From: Sphingobium sp.
GTDB lineage: Bacteria; Pseudomonadota; Alphaproteobacteria; Sphingomonadales; Sphingomonadaceae
Direction: 5' to 3'
Assembly (NCBI RefSeq): GCF_003248505.1
Contig: NZ_QFOA01000008.1
Coordinates: forward strand, 27,734-91,733
DNA length: 64,000 nt
Shown: positions 34,470 to 43,447 of the stretch, one piece after another
How the letters are laid out: the number at the start of each line of letters is the position of its first letter
Position numbering within the stretch: position 1 is the first letter of the stretch
The notes under the pieces: model-generated
What the model saw: only the letters and a program-made list of their open reading frames with translations
What the model was told of the DNA's origin: nothing
The model's database searches: none
Translations under genes and position numbers: made by a program

Positions 34470-35798
34470 CTAGGTCCGCTTGCCGCCGCGCGGCAGGATG
34501 AGGCAGATTTCCGCCCGCAGCCCGCCCTCCGGGCGGTTGGCGAGCGTCAGGCGACCGCCTTCGGCGGCAACGGTCTTGTGCACCACGGCAAGGCCAAGCC
34601 CAAGGCCATGCGTATTGCGTTGCCGCGCGTCGTCGAGGCGGGAAAAGGGCCGCAGCACCTCCTCCAGCCGGTCGCGCGGGATGCCGGGGCCATCGTCTTC
34701 GACCCGGATCAGCACTTCCTCGCCCTTCCGGTCGACCGATACGCGAGCGCGCTCGCCATAATGGAGTGCGTTCTCGATAAGGTTGCGCACCGCGCGGCGC
34801 AGCGACAGCGCGCGCACGTCCATTTCCAGATGGTCGAGCCCGTCATAGGTCACATCCTGGCCATGATCCTGGAAGGCGTCGACGATGGTGGCCACCGTCA
34901 CCGCAATGTCGGTACGGACGGGGGTTTCGGGATCCTGCTCCCCACCCAGATAGGGGAGCAGCGATTCGAGCATCGCCCCCATTTCCTCCAGGTCCTGGCC
35001 CATCGCCTCCTGCACTTCGGGATCGCGCACCGATTCGAGGCGCAGGCGCAGGCGCGACAGCGGGGTGCGCAGGTCGTGGCCGACCGCCGCGAGCGTTTCG
35101 GTGCGCTCGTCGATCAGGCGATGGATGCGCCCCTGCATCGCGTTGAAGGCGGTGATGAGGTTGCGCACGTCGCTGGTGCCCGCTTCGGGGACGATGACTT
35201 CGGACCCGCGCCCGATCCGGTGCGTCGCATGGGTGAGATCGCGCAGCGGCGCGAGCGTGCGGCGGATGAGCAGCCAGCCCGCGACAAGCAGCGCCAGCAC
35301 CGGGATGAGCGCCATGCCCATGCGACCGATGGTGAAGGCCCATCTGCCGCCATTGTGGCGCATCCCGAAATAGAGCCAGCTTTCGTCGGGCAATTGCAGC
35401 CCGCCGTTGATTTCCGAATGCCGCCCCGGCGAGATGCGCAGCCACAGGCCCGATCGTTCCAGCCCCGGTTCCCACGTCACGATCTGCCGCCGCATCCGCT
35501 CCAGTTCGGGCGAGAGCGGCGGCGGGGGCGGTGCCGCCGGAGACCAGTGCACGTCATAGCGGTCGGTCGTGAGTTGAAGGCCAAGCGCGGGCCGTTCGTC
35601 GCGCGGCTGTTCGGCAAGCAGCTTGCGCGCGATGACGAGATGTTCGGCGAGCCGCCGGGCCTCGTCGTCCTGGAGCGAAAGCTGGCTCGCCCGTTCGTAG
35701 ATGAGAGCGCCAACTGCGAATTCGAGCGTCACCGTCAGCAGGAGGATCGCGAAGAGACGGCCAAGAAGGCCGAGCGACCCTCTGAAATGCAGGTTCAA
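34470..35798 (-). CDS. Sensor histidine kinase (EnvZ-like)
   Basis: A 442-residue inner membrane kinase. Two membrane helices (about 12-33 and 160-178) flank a periplasmic sensor domain of about 125 residues, then a HAMP domain, the H-box LAAVGHDLRTPLSRL (His at about 241), N-box RRAVRNLIENALHYG and G-boxes DDGPGIP and GLGLGLAVV. Its TTG start at 35798 overlaps the TGA of the response regulator gene (TTGA); no ATG fits before the first membrane helix. It forms a pair with the upstream regulator. The stimulus is unknown; the adjacent porin gene is a plausible target. Confidence 0.9.
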   Translation of the reverse strand: MNLHFRGSLGLLGRLFAILLLTVTLEFAVGALIYERASQLSLQDDEARRLAEHLVIARKLLAEQPRDERPALGLQLTTDRYDVHWSPAAPPPPPLSPELERMRRQIVTWEPGLERSGLWLRISPGRHSEINGGLQLPDESWLYFGMRHNGGRWAFTIGRMGMALIPVLALLVAGWLLIRRTLAPLRDLTHATHRIGRGSEVIVPEAGTSDVRNLITAFNAMQGRIHRLIDERTETLAAVGHDLRTPLSRLRLRLESVRDPEVQEAMGQDLEEMGAMLESLLPYLGGEQDPETPVRTDIAVTVATIVDAFQDHGQDVTYDGLDHLEMDVRALSLRRAVRNLIENALHYGERARVSVDRKGEEVLIRVEDDGPGIPRDRLEEVLRPFSRLDDARQRNTHGLGLGLAVVHKTVAAEGGRLTLANRPEGGLRAEICLILPRGGKRT

Positions 35799-36505
35799 GC
35801 GCGCGTGACCTCGGCATTGAACATGTAGCCGACGCCGCGCACGGTGGTGATCGGCGCCCCATTGTCCTGCGTCGTGAGCTTGCGGCGCAGGCGGCTGACC
35901 AGCACGTCGATGCTGCGGTCGGAGCTGTCGCCCATCCGGGTGCGCGACAGTTCGATCAGGCGCTCGCGCGCGATCACGCGCTGCGGATGGCTGAGGAAGG
36001 AGCCGAGGAGGTCGAATTCCGCGCCGGTGAGTTCCACGACCGCGCCGGTGGGCGAGCGCAGTTCGCGGCGGGGGAAATTGACGCTCCATCCCTCGAAATG
36101 AGCTTCGCTCTCGCGATGGTCGTCCGGGCCGCGCTCCACGCCGACGCGGCGCAGGATGGCGCGGATGCGGGCGATGAGTTCGCGCGTGCCGAAAGGCTTG
36201 GGCAGATAATCGTCCGCCCCCAGTTCCAGACCCACGATGCGGTCGGTCTCGCTGCCCTTGGCGCTGATGAAGATGATCGGCACGTCGCTCTTGCGCCGGA
36301 TCTGGCGGCAAAGGTCGATGCCGTTGGTGCCCGGCAGCATCACGTCGAGAACGACCAGATCGACCGGTCCCGCCTCGAACGCGACCCACATTTCGGGACC
36401 GGAGGATGCCGGGCGCACCTGATAGCCATGCTCCTGAAGGGCACGGGCGGTGAGAGTGCGCAGCGGCGGATCGTCCTCGACCAGGATGATCGACGGAGCG
36501 GTCAT
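35795..36505 (-). CDS. OmpR-family response regulator
   Basis: A 236-residue DNA-binding regulator. The receiver domain has the acidic pair in SIILVEDDPPL, phosphoacceptor Asp54 in VVLDVMLPG, Ser81 in FISAKGSE and Lys103 in LPKPFG, so it should be phosphorylated normally. The C-terminal winged helix carries SIDVLVSRLRRKL and ITTVRGVGYMF. The kinase gene follows with a four-base overlap. The porin gene lies 151 bases upstream on the same strand and may be regulated by this pair, by inference from location. Confidence 0.94.
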   Translation of the reverse strand: MTAPSIILVEDDPPLRTLTARALQEHGYQVRPASSGPEMWVAFEAGPVDLVVLDVMLPGTNGIDLCRQIRRKSDVPIIFISAKGSETDRIVGLELGADDYLPKPFGTRELIARIRAILRRVGVERGPDDHRESEAHFEGWSVNFPRRELRSPTGAVVELTGAEFDLLGSFLSHPQRVIARERLIELSRTRMGDSSDRSIDVLVSRLRRKLTTQDNGAPITTVRGVGYMFNAEVTRA

Positions 36506-36616
36506 GATTTCGTCAACGCAACATGGATCATGTCCGGGGGGATACGGCGCGCCCGGCCGCGGGTCAACCGCGCCGGGGGCCGATGCGGGCGAGCAACAAT
36601 TTGTCACAGGCCCGAG

Positions 36617-36651
36617 CGGGCACCGGACCGGACGAACCGGCCCGATGCCCG
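36617..36651 (-). terminator. Hairpin after the porin gene, possible terminator
   Basis: CGGGCA (36617-36622) and TGCCCG (36646-36651) pair, with a CCGG/CCGG pairing inside. The site begins only six bases past the porin stop on the minus strand and no U-tract follows. It could protect the porin message 3' end rather than terminate. Confidence 0.3.
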
Positions 36652-36656
36652 TGCGA

Positions 36657-37508
36657 TCAGAAGGCCGCGGTGAGCGAGAAGACGACCGTGCTGCGCGCGA
36701 TCGACTTGCCCGCATTGTCGGCATCCACCACCGAGAAGTTGGGGCGCAGATAATTTTCCTCGACCCGCGCGATGTCGGTATCGACATAAGCGATGCTGGC
36801 GGTGAGCGGCGTGCCGGGAATGGCAAGGTCCGCACCGACGAGCCAGTCGAGATATTTGCCGGTGGGCGCGACCGACGTGCCGTTGGGGCCGAGGCCCGAA
36901 TTGCCCTTCGACCAGCCGAGATGCGCCTTCAGCGATACAGGCGTTTCGGGGATAGCCGCGCTCACGTCGCTCCAGACGTAGAGATTGTCGTTCTTCTTGC
37001 CCGGGCTGTCGGGGATGCCGGTCGCATAGCTGGCGGCATTGTTATACCATTTGCCCAGCGCCTGCTGCTTGGGCGCATAGGCGACGCCGACCAGGCCCTT
37101 GACCGGGCCGAACTGGTGCGAAAGCTTCGCGTAGGGTTCGGCGAAGTCGGTCTTGCTGGCGCCCGAGGGATACATGTACCAGGTGAGGCCAACGTCGAGG
37201 GTCGAGCCTTCGCCCAGCGGCATCGAGTAGCCGCCGATCAGGTCGAGTTCCATGTTGGACCCGCCGAACGTGCCCCAACCCGACAGGTTGGACGCCCAGG
37301 TGCCGACATAGAAGCCGCTTTCGTGCGTTACCGTGAAGCCGCCCTGCACCGCCATGCCGCGATCGGTTTGCGACACGCCGCGCAGACGGTAATCGGAGGT
37401 CAGGCCGACGCTGCCGGTGACTGTGATGGGCTTCGTGGGTGCTTCCTGTGCGAAAACCGGAGCGCTGGAGAGAAGCGCGATGGCGGCACAAGCGATTTTA
37501 TACTTCAT
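36657..37508 (-). CDS. TorF-family putative outer membrane porin
   Basis: A 283-residue beta-barrel protein of the family often called TorF putative porin (TIGR02001). A signal peptide (about 1-21, ending in VFAQ) is followed by alternating aromatic/aliphatic strands (GSVGLTSDYRLRGVSQT, DVGLTWYMYPSG) and a C-terminal phenylalanine (TVVFSLTAAF), the barrel-assembly signal. The start at 37508 is preferred over an ATG at 37514: the AAAAGGGG site is six bases from the former and abuts the latter. A hairpin encloses that site. The solute is unknown. Confidence 0.88.
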   Translation of the reverse strand: MKYKIACAAIALLSSAPVFAQEAPTKPITVTGSVGLTSDYRLRGVSQTDRGMAVQGGFTVTHESGFYVGTWASNLSGWGTFGGSNMELDLIGGYSMPLGEGSTLDVGLTWYMYPSGASKTDFAEPYAKLSHQFGPVKGLVGVAYAPKQQALGKWYNNAASYATGIPDSPGKKNDNLYVWSDVSAAIPETPVSLKAHLGWSKGNSGLGPNGTSVAPTGKYLDWLVGADLAIPGTPLTASIAYVDTDIARVEENYLRPNFSVVDADNAGKSIARSTVVFSLTAAF

Positions 37509-37537
37509 GAACATTCCCCTTTTACGAAAGAATGTTC
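37506..37537 (-). promoter_or_regulatory. Leader hairpin presenting the porin ribosome-binding site
   Basis: In the mRNA, GAACATT and AATGTTC form a perfect 7-bp stem. Its 15-base loop contains AAAAGGGG, and the 3' arm of the stem ends directly before the AUG at 37508. The ribosome-binding site is thus in the loop and the base of the stem abuts the start codon. This could set translation by structure or by an sRNA or protein. Confidence 0.5.
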
Positions 37538-37660
37538 CGTCCTCCTTCCGGGACCCGACGATCTGTTGCGCCGTCAGTATCACCGAACAGGTGCTGGATA
37601 GGCGCAAACGCCCCCTTGGGGAAAGATGTTTTTCTTGCAGCTGCGAAAAGCCCACCATCC

Positions 37661-37680
37661 ATGTTGCGCGACTGCAACAT
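37661..37680. promoter_or_regulatory. 7-bp dyad upstream of the porin gene, possible operator
   Basis: ATGTTGC and GCAACAT are separated by six bases, centred about 160 bases upstream of the porin ATG and about 90 bases beyond the SulP stop. The spacing fits a dimeric regulator site. No match to a named consensus is claimed. Confidence 0.25.
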
Positions 37681-37700
37681 TTCGGTGTCGCGACGATGCG

Positions 37701-37733
37701 AAAAGGGCCGCCGCGACGGAACGCGGCGGCCCT
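37701..37733 (-). terminator. Rho-independent terminator of the SulP-carbonic anhydrase operon
   Basis: AGGGCCGCCGCG and CGCGGCGGCCCT form a perfect 12-bp stem around a six-base loop. On the minus strand the stem runs into TTTT followed by CGC. It lies 27 bases past the SulP stop and separates that operon from the porin gene. Confidence 0.8.
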
Positions 37734-37760
37734 GTCGTGCCGGAGTTTTTCAAAGGCGCG

Positions 37761-39257
37761 TCAGGTAACGATCTGGCGCAGGCGTCCGGTCGCGCCGAAC
37801 AGTTCGACGGTCTCCCCCGCCCCACGCCGCCGCGTCACCCATTCTCGCAGCATTTCGGCGCAAGTGTGGTCGATATGGCCGAGCCGCTCGACATTCAGGA
37901 TGACGAGGCCCTTGGCCGGAAGCGCTTCGAGCCGGGCCGACAGCTTGGGAAGGCTGAGGAAGGTGGCCGAACCCTGCAACGCCACTTCCTGCGCCTCGCC
38001 CCGCTCGGCCTGCTGCACGTCGAGGCCGAGGCGGCGGGCGTGGGGCAGCAGTTCCAGCAGCGACAGGCCGATACCCACGAGCACGCCGGTCAGCAGATCG
38101 GTAGTCACGACGCAGATCAGCGTCGCGGCCCACACGATGGCGGGCAGCGGGCCGTAGAGGTGGAAGAGATGCTTGACGTGCGAGAGGCTGACCAGACGCA
38201 CGCCGGTGATGACCAGCACGCCCGCGAGCGCCGCCATCGGGATTTCGCGCAGCAGCCAGGGCAACAGCGCGACGAAGCCGAGAATCCAGACGCCGTGGAG
38301 GATGGTGGACAGGCGCGAGGTCGCGCCTGCCTGCACGTTCGCGGAGGAACGGACGATCACGCCCGTCATCGGCAGCGCGCCCGCAAAGCCGCACAGCAGG
38401 TTGCCGACGCCCTGCGCGCTCAATTCCTGGTTATAGTTGGTGCGCACGCCATTGTGCATCCGGTCGACCGCCGCCGCCGAGAGCAGGGTTTCCGCGCTGG
38501 CGATGAAGGCGATGGCGATGGCGGTGGTGAGGATCGCGGGATTGAGCAACTGCGCGACGAGGCCGTCGTCCGGCAGGGTCACGGCGGCGACGATGCTTTC
38601 GGGCACCGCCACGCGAGCGACCGGCAGGCCGAGGAAGAAGGCGACCAGCGTCGCGGTGACCACGCCCACCAGCGCGCCGGGCAGGAGCTTGAGGGCAGCG
38701 GGCCGGAATTTCTCCCAACCCAGCATCGCGAAGATGGTGACGAGGCCGACCGTGAAGGCGGTCGCCGCATCCTGATTGGACAGGCCCAGGATCTGGCCGG
38801 GCATGGCGATCAGGTTGTGCAGGCCGCTCGACAGGGGTTTGTCGTCGAAGAGGACGTGGAACTGGCCGACCACGATCAGGACGCCGATGCCCGCGAGCAT
38901 TCCGTGCACGACCGCAGGCGATATGGCGCGGAACCAGCCGCCCACCCGCGCGATGCCAGCGACGACCTGAATCGCGCCGGCCAGGATGAGGATGGGACCG
39001 AGCGCGGACAGGCCCTGTTCGCGCACGATTTCGAAGACGATGACGGCAAGTCCTGCGGCAGGGCCGCTGACCTGGAGCGGGGAACCTGCGAAGAGGCCGA
39101 CGATGATGCCGCCGATAATGCCGGTGATAAGCCCCTTTTCCGGCGGCACCCCCGACGCGACGGCAATGCCCATGCAGAGCGGCATGGCCACCAGAAACAC
39201 GACGATCGACGCCGTGAAGTCGCGTCCGAAATTGACGCCGGAAAGGGCTTTCAACAT
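37761..39257 (-). CDS. SulP family anion transporter, probably bicarbonate
   Basis: A 498-residue inner membrane protein with about eleven helices and a short C-terminal STAS-like domain (LQGSATFLSLPKLSARLEAL... HIDHTCAEML). The signature SGPAAGLAVIVFEIV and FGRDFTASIVVFLVAMPLCMGIA place it in the SulP branch that occurs with, or fused to, carbonic anhydrase. The gene follows a beta carbonic anhydrase gene by three bases, so bicarbonate (or bicarbonate/sulfate) uptake is more likely than pure sulfate transport. A second, distinct SulP is encoded at 55666. A strong terminator follows. Confidence 0.88.
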   Translation of the reverse strand: MLKALSGVNFGRDFTASIVVFLVAMPLCMGIAVASGVPPEKGLITGIIGGIIVGLFAGSPLQVSGPAAGLAVIVFEIVREQGLSALGPILILAGAIQVVAGIARVGGWFRAISPAVVHGMLAGIGVLIVVGQFHVLFDDKPLSSGLHNLIAMPGQILGLSNQDAATAFTVGLVTIFAMLGWEKFRPAALKLLPGALVGVVTATLVAFFLGLPVARVAVPESIVAAVTLPDDGLVAQLLNPAILTTAIAIAFIASAETLLSAAAVDRMHNGVRTNYNQELSAQGVGNLLCGFAGALPMTGVIVRSSANVQAGATSRLSTILHGVWILGFVALLPWLLREIPMAALAGVLVITGVRLVSLSHVKHLFHLYGPLPAIVWAATLICVVTTDLLTGVLVGIGLSLLELLPHARRLGLDVQQAERGEAQEVALQGSATFLSLPKLSARLEALPAKGLVILNVERLGHIDHTCAEMLREWVTRRRGAGETVELFGATGRLRQIVT

Positions 39258-39260
39258 GGT

Positions 39261-39959
39261 CTACTCCGCCGCGACGGCCAGGGAAGCATCGCCCGCGAGA
39301 CGGCGGGCCTGGGGCAACGCGACCGGCATCTGTTCGCCTTCGCGCAGGGGGACGAAGCGACCGGTTTCGCCGTCGAGGCCAAGGACCTGACCTGCGTGGA
39401 TGTCGACATACCAGCCATGCAGCGCGATTTCGCCGCGGGCGATACCGGACGCCACCGACGGATGGGTGCGCAGATGCGCAAGTTGCACCACGACATTTTC
39501 CAGCGCCATGTTGCGCAGCTTTTCACCGGCGCTAAGGTCGGCAGGGTAGTTTTCCTCGCACACCCTCTGGGCAGCGTGGCTGTTGCGCAGCCAGGCAGCG
39601 ACGTTGGGCATGGTGGTCAGGTCAGCCTGGGTCGCGAGCGCCTTCATCGCGCCGCAGTCGCTGTGGCCGCACACGATGATGTCGCGCACGCCCAGCACCA
39701 TGACGGCATATTCGACCGTGGCGGTGACACCGCCCAGCTGGCTGGCATGCGGGGGCACGATGTTGCCGGCGTTCCGGCAGACGAACAGATCGCCCGGTTC
39801 CGCCTGCATGATATGTTCGGGCACGATGCGCGAATCGGCGCAGGAGATCATCAGCGCCTTGGGGCTTTGCCCTTCGTTGGCCAGCTTGCTGTAGAGGCTG
39901 TTCTTGTCGGGATAGGTGTGCTTCTCGAAATTGAAGACGCGACCGATGAGCTCGTTCAT
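39261..39959 (-). CDS. Beta-class carbonic anhydrase
   Basis: A 232-residue zinc enzyme that interconverts carbon dioxide and bicarbonate. The zinc ligands and catalytic dyad are visible: Cys40, Asp42 and Arg44 in SCADSRIVPE, and His99 and Cys102 in CGHSDCGAMKAL. NAGNIVPPHASQLGGVTATVEYAV is also typical. The length fits the E. coli Can type. It precedes SulP by three bases, which points to a coupled bicarbonate uptake or pH module. GAAGGA lies eight bases before the ATG. Confidence 0.95.
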   Translation of the reverse strand: MNELIGRVFNFEKHTYPDKNSLYSKLANEGQSPKALMISCADSRIVPEHIMQAEPGDLFVCRNAGNIVPPHASQLGGVTATVEYAVMVLGVRDIIVCGHSDCGAMKALATQADLTTMPNVAAWLRNSHAAQRVCEENYPADLSAGEKLRNMALENVVVQLAHLRTHPSVASGIARGEIALHGWYVDIHAGQVLGLDGETGRFVPLREGEQMPVALPQARRLAGDASLAVAAE

Positions 39960-40131
39960 GTATCCTGTCCTTCAAAAATGACGATGCCGATCCGGTGAAA
40001 GACCGGCTTAATCGTGAAGGATAGGCTACCGGTTTTGCTGCGTCGCAGCGGCTTTGTAATAAAGCGTGTCTAACGGTCGGGGGCGGTGGCGAAGGCCCGC
40101 CGACTGCCCTACTGCGCCGGTTTGAAGCGCG

Positions 40132-40869
40132 TCAGCTGCGGTCGACGGCGGCGCTGAACATGTAGCCCGCCCCCCTCACCGTCACGATCGGCGCATGGCG
40201 CCCCGCGACGCCGAGCTTGCGGCGCAGGCGGCTGACCAGCACGTCGATACTGCGATCCGACGAAGGCGCGTCGCGCACGCCCGCCAGTTCCATCAGTCGC
40301 TTGCGCGGAATGATGATGCGGGCGTGGTCGATGAACACCGCCAGCAGCGCGAATTCTGCGGCCGTCAGATGGATCGCGGCGCCGTCTGCCAAGGTGACTT
40401 CGCGGCGGGCGAAATCGACCGTCCATTCGTCGAATCGCGCCTGTTTCTGACCGCGCAGGCCCCGCACGCGATCGGCACCGCGCCGACGCAGGACAGCGCG
40501 CAGTCGCGCGGCGAGTTCGCGGGGCGAATAGGGTTTGGCCATGTAATCGTCCGCCCCCAGTTCCAGCCCGACGACGCGATCGACTTCGCTGCAATTGGCA
40601 CCGACGAGGATGATGGGGACGTCGCTGCGTTCGCGCAGGTCGCGGCACAGGTCCATTCCGTCCGCACCGCGCAGGGCCGCATCCAGCACCACCGCGCCCA
40701 CCCGCGCGCTGGACAAGGCATCGAAAACATCCCCGGCGGAGGTGGCGGGCAGCGTGCGAAACCCCGTCTGTTCCAAGTGGTCGTGCGTGGTTTCGCGCAA
40801 TTCCCCCTGCGTTTCGGCAAGCAGGATAAGGGGGCTGACCGGGCGGGATCCAAGTTCGTGCAATGTCAT
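40132..40869 (-). CDS. Orphan OmpR-type regulator with degenerate receiver domain
   Basis: A 245-residue receiver plus winged-helix protein with no kinase gene next to it. The receiver keeps Asp63 (VVLDAALRGADG) and Lys112 (YMAKPYS). The acidic pair that binds magnesium, EDD in the other regulator at 35795, reads ETQ here (LILLAETQ). The switch Ser/Thr position reads Gly (ILVGANCSE). The DNA-binding half is intact and close to that regulator's (SSDRSIDVLVSRLRRKL, TVRGAGYMFSA). It is likely phosphorylation-independent or uses a different signal. The start at 40869 has a weak ribosome-binding site; an ATG at 41010 would add 47 residues. Confidence 0.82.
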   Translation of the reverse strand: MTLHELGSRPVSPLILLAETQGELRETTHDHLEQTGFRTLPATSAGDVFDALSSARVGAVVLDAALRGADGMDLCRDLRERSDVPIILVGANCSEVDRVVGLELGADDYMAKPYSPRELAARLRAVLRRRGADRVRGLRGQKQARFDEWTVDFARREVTLADGAAIHLTAAEFALLAVFIDHARIIIPRKRLMELAGVRDAPSSDRSIDVLVSRLRRKLGVAGRHAPIVTVRGAGYMFSAAVDRS

Positions 40870-41038
40870 CCTGTCTTCAGCGCCCGTCGATCCGGGCAGG
40901 CTCGCGATGAGGGGCCATGTGCGCTTCTCCTCCAACAGCCCCGCCGGTTCGAGACGCGAGGACCCGAGCCTGACTAGCGACAGAGCATGTCCGCCCTGTG
41001 GGTCGGGCATGACAAATTGTTGCTGACCGGTCGCGGCC

Positions 41039-41560
41039 TCACTGTGCCGCCTCCAGAGCGCGAACGGGCTCGTCCGCAAGGGCGTGGCCGACGACATGCG
41101 CCAGCCAGAGCGCATCCGCCCCGGCGCGGTGGCGCGTGGCGACCTGCGCGTCGGCCCGCGCGATGGCGGCGGCGATGACGGCGGACGGCGTCCCGGCCTC
41201 ATCGAACACCATGCTCGCATGGTCGATGCGGAAAGCGGGCCGGGCTCCGGCGGCTTCCGCCAGCCGGTCGAGCCAATATTGGTCGAGACTGCTGTCGGAC
41301 ACCACGCGGCAGTCACCGACCGCCTGCGTCAATTCGGTCAGCACCTGCCCGACCGGCAGACCTTCGCACAGGATTCGCGCGCGGGACAGGCCATGCAACG
41401 CCTCCGCCTCCGCCGTCCAGTCCCACTCCAGCCAGCAGGCGGTGGGGCGGATCAGCCAGCTTCGGCTCATCCCCATCGTGGCGATGCCGACCTCGATAGG
41501 GAAGGAACGGCCATGGCGCGGCAGGCAGGATGCCTCGAAATCAATGGTCACGATGGTCAA
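41039..41560 (-). CDS. DEDDh-type 3'-5' exonuclease-like protein
   Basis: A roughly 173-residue protein beginning IVTIDFEASCLP, which matches Exo motif I (DxE) of the DnaQ/RNase T superfamily. An Asp in SSLDQYWLD may be motif II, and HRAGADALWLA resembles motif III (HxAxxD). The enzyme is likely a compact nuclease acting on DNA or RNA ends. A TTG at 41560 has GGAG seven bases upstream and starts two residues before motif I; ATGs at 41596 and 41611 are alternatives. It is divergent from corA. Residue spacing is unusual, so confidence is moderate. Confidence 0.65.
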   Translation of the reverse strand: MTIVTIDFEASCLPRHGRSFPIEVGIATMGMSRSWLIRPTACWLEWDWTAEAEALHGLSRARILCEGLPVGQVLTELTQAVGDCRVVSDSSLDQYWLDRLAEAAGARPAFRIDHASMVFDEAGTPSAVIAAAIARADAQVATRHRAGADALWLAHVVGHALADEPVRALEAAQ

Positions 41561-41786
41561 CGCGCAACTCCAGCACTCCTGTGCGACCGCCCCCATCCCC
41601 CAGGCGATCACACCGGCTCTCTTACCCCGCCTTTGCGCGCAACTATGTCAGGGTGAAGTCAACGGACCAGGGGGTTGCGGAAAAATCATAGGAAACGCCG
41701 CACAGGCGGGATGAAGCGCAAGACGCTCGCGACAGGGCAGCCGACTTCTGCTAGCGGCGCGCCAGGATTGAAGGACACCGCGCCGC

Positions 41787-42755
41787 ATGACCGTGATCGC
41801 CGCCTATCTCTATCGCCACGGCCAGCGCGTGCGCGCTGTCCCGATCGACCAGCGCACCCCTTGCGCCAAGGACAAGTCGGAGTTCATCTGGATCGGCGTC
41901 GCCGACCCGACCCGCGCGGAAATGCAGACGCTGGCGCGCACCTACGACCTGCATCCGTTGGCGGTCGAGGACGCAATCAACGCCAATCAATTGCCCAAGG
42001 TCGACGTCTATGGCGACCAGCTGTTCGTCGTCGCGCGCACCGCGCATATCGAGGACGACGTCATCCATTACGGCGAAACCGCGCTGTTCATAGGGCAGGA
42101 CCACATCATCAGCGTGCGGCACGGATCGGCGCGCGCGCACCTGCAACTGCGTGCCGAGCTGGAAGCGGTACCGCAACGGCTGGCGCAGGGAGTGGACTAT
42201 GTCGCCCACGCGATCCTCGACTTCATCGTCGACGGCTATCTGCCGATCATCGAGGGGATCGAGGAGGAAGTGCTGGCGATGGAGCAGCAGATGCTGGACC
42301 ATTTCCTCAGCCGGGACGAAGTCACGCGCATCTTCAACCTGCGGCGCGAACTGATTCGCTTTTCCCGCATCCTCGTGCCGATGGGGGAAGTCGCGACCAA
42401 GTTCGTGAAGCTCGACCTGCCCTGCGTCGATCCCGAAGCGAGGCTTTATTTCAGCGACGTGCGCGACCATGTGCGGCGCGTCCAGACGATGGTCGAAGAC
42501 CTGCGCGAGATATTGAGCGGCGTGTTCGAATCGTCGAACCTGCTGGAGCAGCAACGCACCGGCGACATCACGCGCCAGCTTGCCGCATGGGTCGCGATCC
42601 TGGCGGTTCCGACCGCGATTGCCGGGATATACGGCATGAATTTCGAGCATATGCCCGAATTGCGCACTCGCTATGGCTATTTCGTGGTGCTGGGCGTGAT
42701 CGCGGTGATCTGCACGATCCTCTACGCCCGGTTCAAGAAGCTCAAATGGCTGTAG
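41787..42755 (+). CDS. corA: CorA-family magnesium/divalent cation channel
   Basis: A 322-residue pentameric channel. The N-terminal cytoplasmic domain contains YDLHPLAVEDAINANQLPKVD, followed by long stalk helices (VDYVAHAILDFIVDGYLPIIEGIEEEV). Two C-terminal membrane helices are separated by the signature YGMNFEHMPEL. The tail is basic (FKKLKWL). It could carry magnesium, cobalt or nickel. The stop lies four bases before the convergent piuC stop. Confidence 0.94.
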   Translation: MTVIAAYLYRHGQRVRAVPIDQRTPCAKDKSEFIWIGVADPTRAEMQTLARTYDLHPLAVEDAINANQLPKVDVYGDQLFVVARTAHIEDDVIHYGETALFIGQDHIISVRHGSARAHLQLRAELEAVPQRLAQGVDYVAHAILDFIVDGYLPIIEGIEEEVLAMEQQMLDHFLSRDEVTRIFNLRRELIRFSRILVPMGEVATKFVKLDLPCVDPEARLYFSDVRDHVRRVQTMVEDLREILSGVFESSNLLEQQRTGDITRQLAAWVAILAVPTAIAGIYGMNFEHMPELRTRYGYFVVLGVIAVICTILYARFKKLKWL

Positions 42756-42759
42756 GCGC

Positions 42760-43443
42760 TCAGGCGTCGGCCCAGCGGCGCAGGAGATTGTGATAGACGC
42801 CGGTCAGGCGGATGACTTCGGCATGGTCCTGCCCCAGTTGCGCGGCGACGCCCTGCACCGCGCGGTCCAGATCGAACAGCATCTGCCGCGCCGCATCGTC
42901 GCGCACCATCGACTGGAGCCAGAAGAAGCTGGCGACGCGGCGACCGCGCGTCACCGGTTCGACCCGGTGCAGCGAGGACGATGGGTAGAGCACCGCATGG
43001 CCTGCAGGCAGCTTCACCTGCTGGACGCCGAAATGGGTTTCGATGGTGAGTTCACCGCCGTCATAGGCGTCCGGCTGTTCGAGGAACAGCGTCATGGAAA
43101 GGTCGGAGCGGACGCGAAATCCGGTCCCGGACTGGACGCGCACGGCATTGTCGACATGGACGCCGAACGCCTGCCCGCCCGCATAGCTGTTGAAGAGCGG
43201 CGGAAATATCCTGAGCGGCAACGCGGCGGCGATGAAGAGCGGCGACCGACCGAGCGCATCCAGCACCATCTGCCCCGCCTGGCGCGCGGCGGCGCAGTCC
43301 TCCGGCAACTGCAAGTTGCGCTTGGCGAGCGCGGACTGTGGGCCCGACGTGACATTGCCGTCCACCCAGTCCGCCGCATCGATAAGCGCGCGAATGGCCG
43401 CGACGCCCGCCGCGTCGAGCAGGTCGGGAATGGCGATCAGCAT
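42760..43443 (-). CDS. Fe(II)/2-oxoglutarate-dependent dioxygenase, PiuC/YbiX type
   Basis: A 227-residue dioxygenase of the PKHD/PiuC family. The iron triad is HVDNAVR (His-x-Asp) and [24 protein letters not shown], whose His and Arg bind iron and 2-oxoglutarate. DGGELTIET is the middle strand. PiuC proteins are iron-starvation induced and usually sit beside TonB-dependent receptor genes; here the gene follows tonB by four bases. The substrate is unknown; a role in siderophore handling is inference. Confidence 0.92.
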   Translation of the reverse strand: MLIAIPDLLDAAGVAAIRALIDAADWVDGNVTSGPQSALAKRNLQLPEDCAAARQAGQMVLDALGRSPLFIAAALPLRIFPPLFNSYAGGQAFGVHVDNAVRVQSGTGFRVRSDLSMTLFLEQPDAYDGGELTIETHFGVQQVKLPAGHAVLYPSSSLHRVEPVTRGRRVASFFWLQSMVRDDAARQMLFDLDRAVQGVAAQLGQDHAEVIRLTGVYHNLLRRWADA

Positions 43444-43447
43444 GGGG

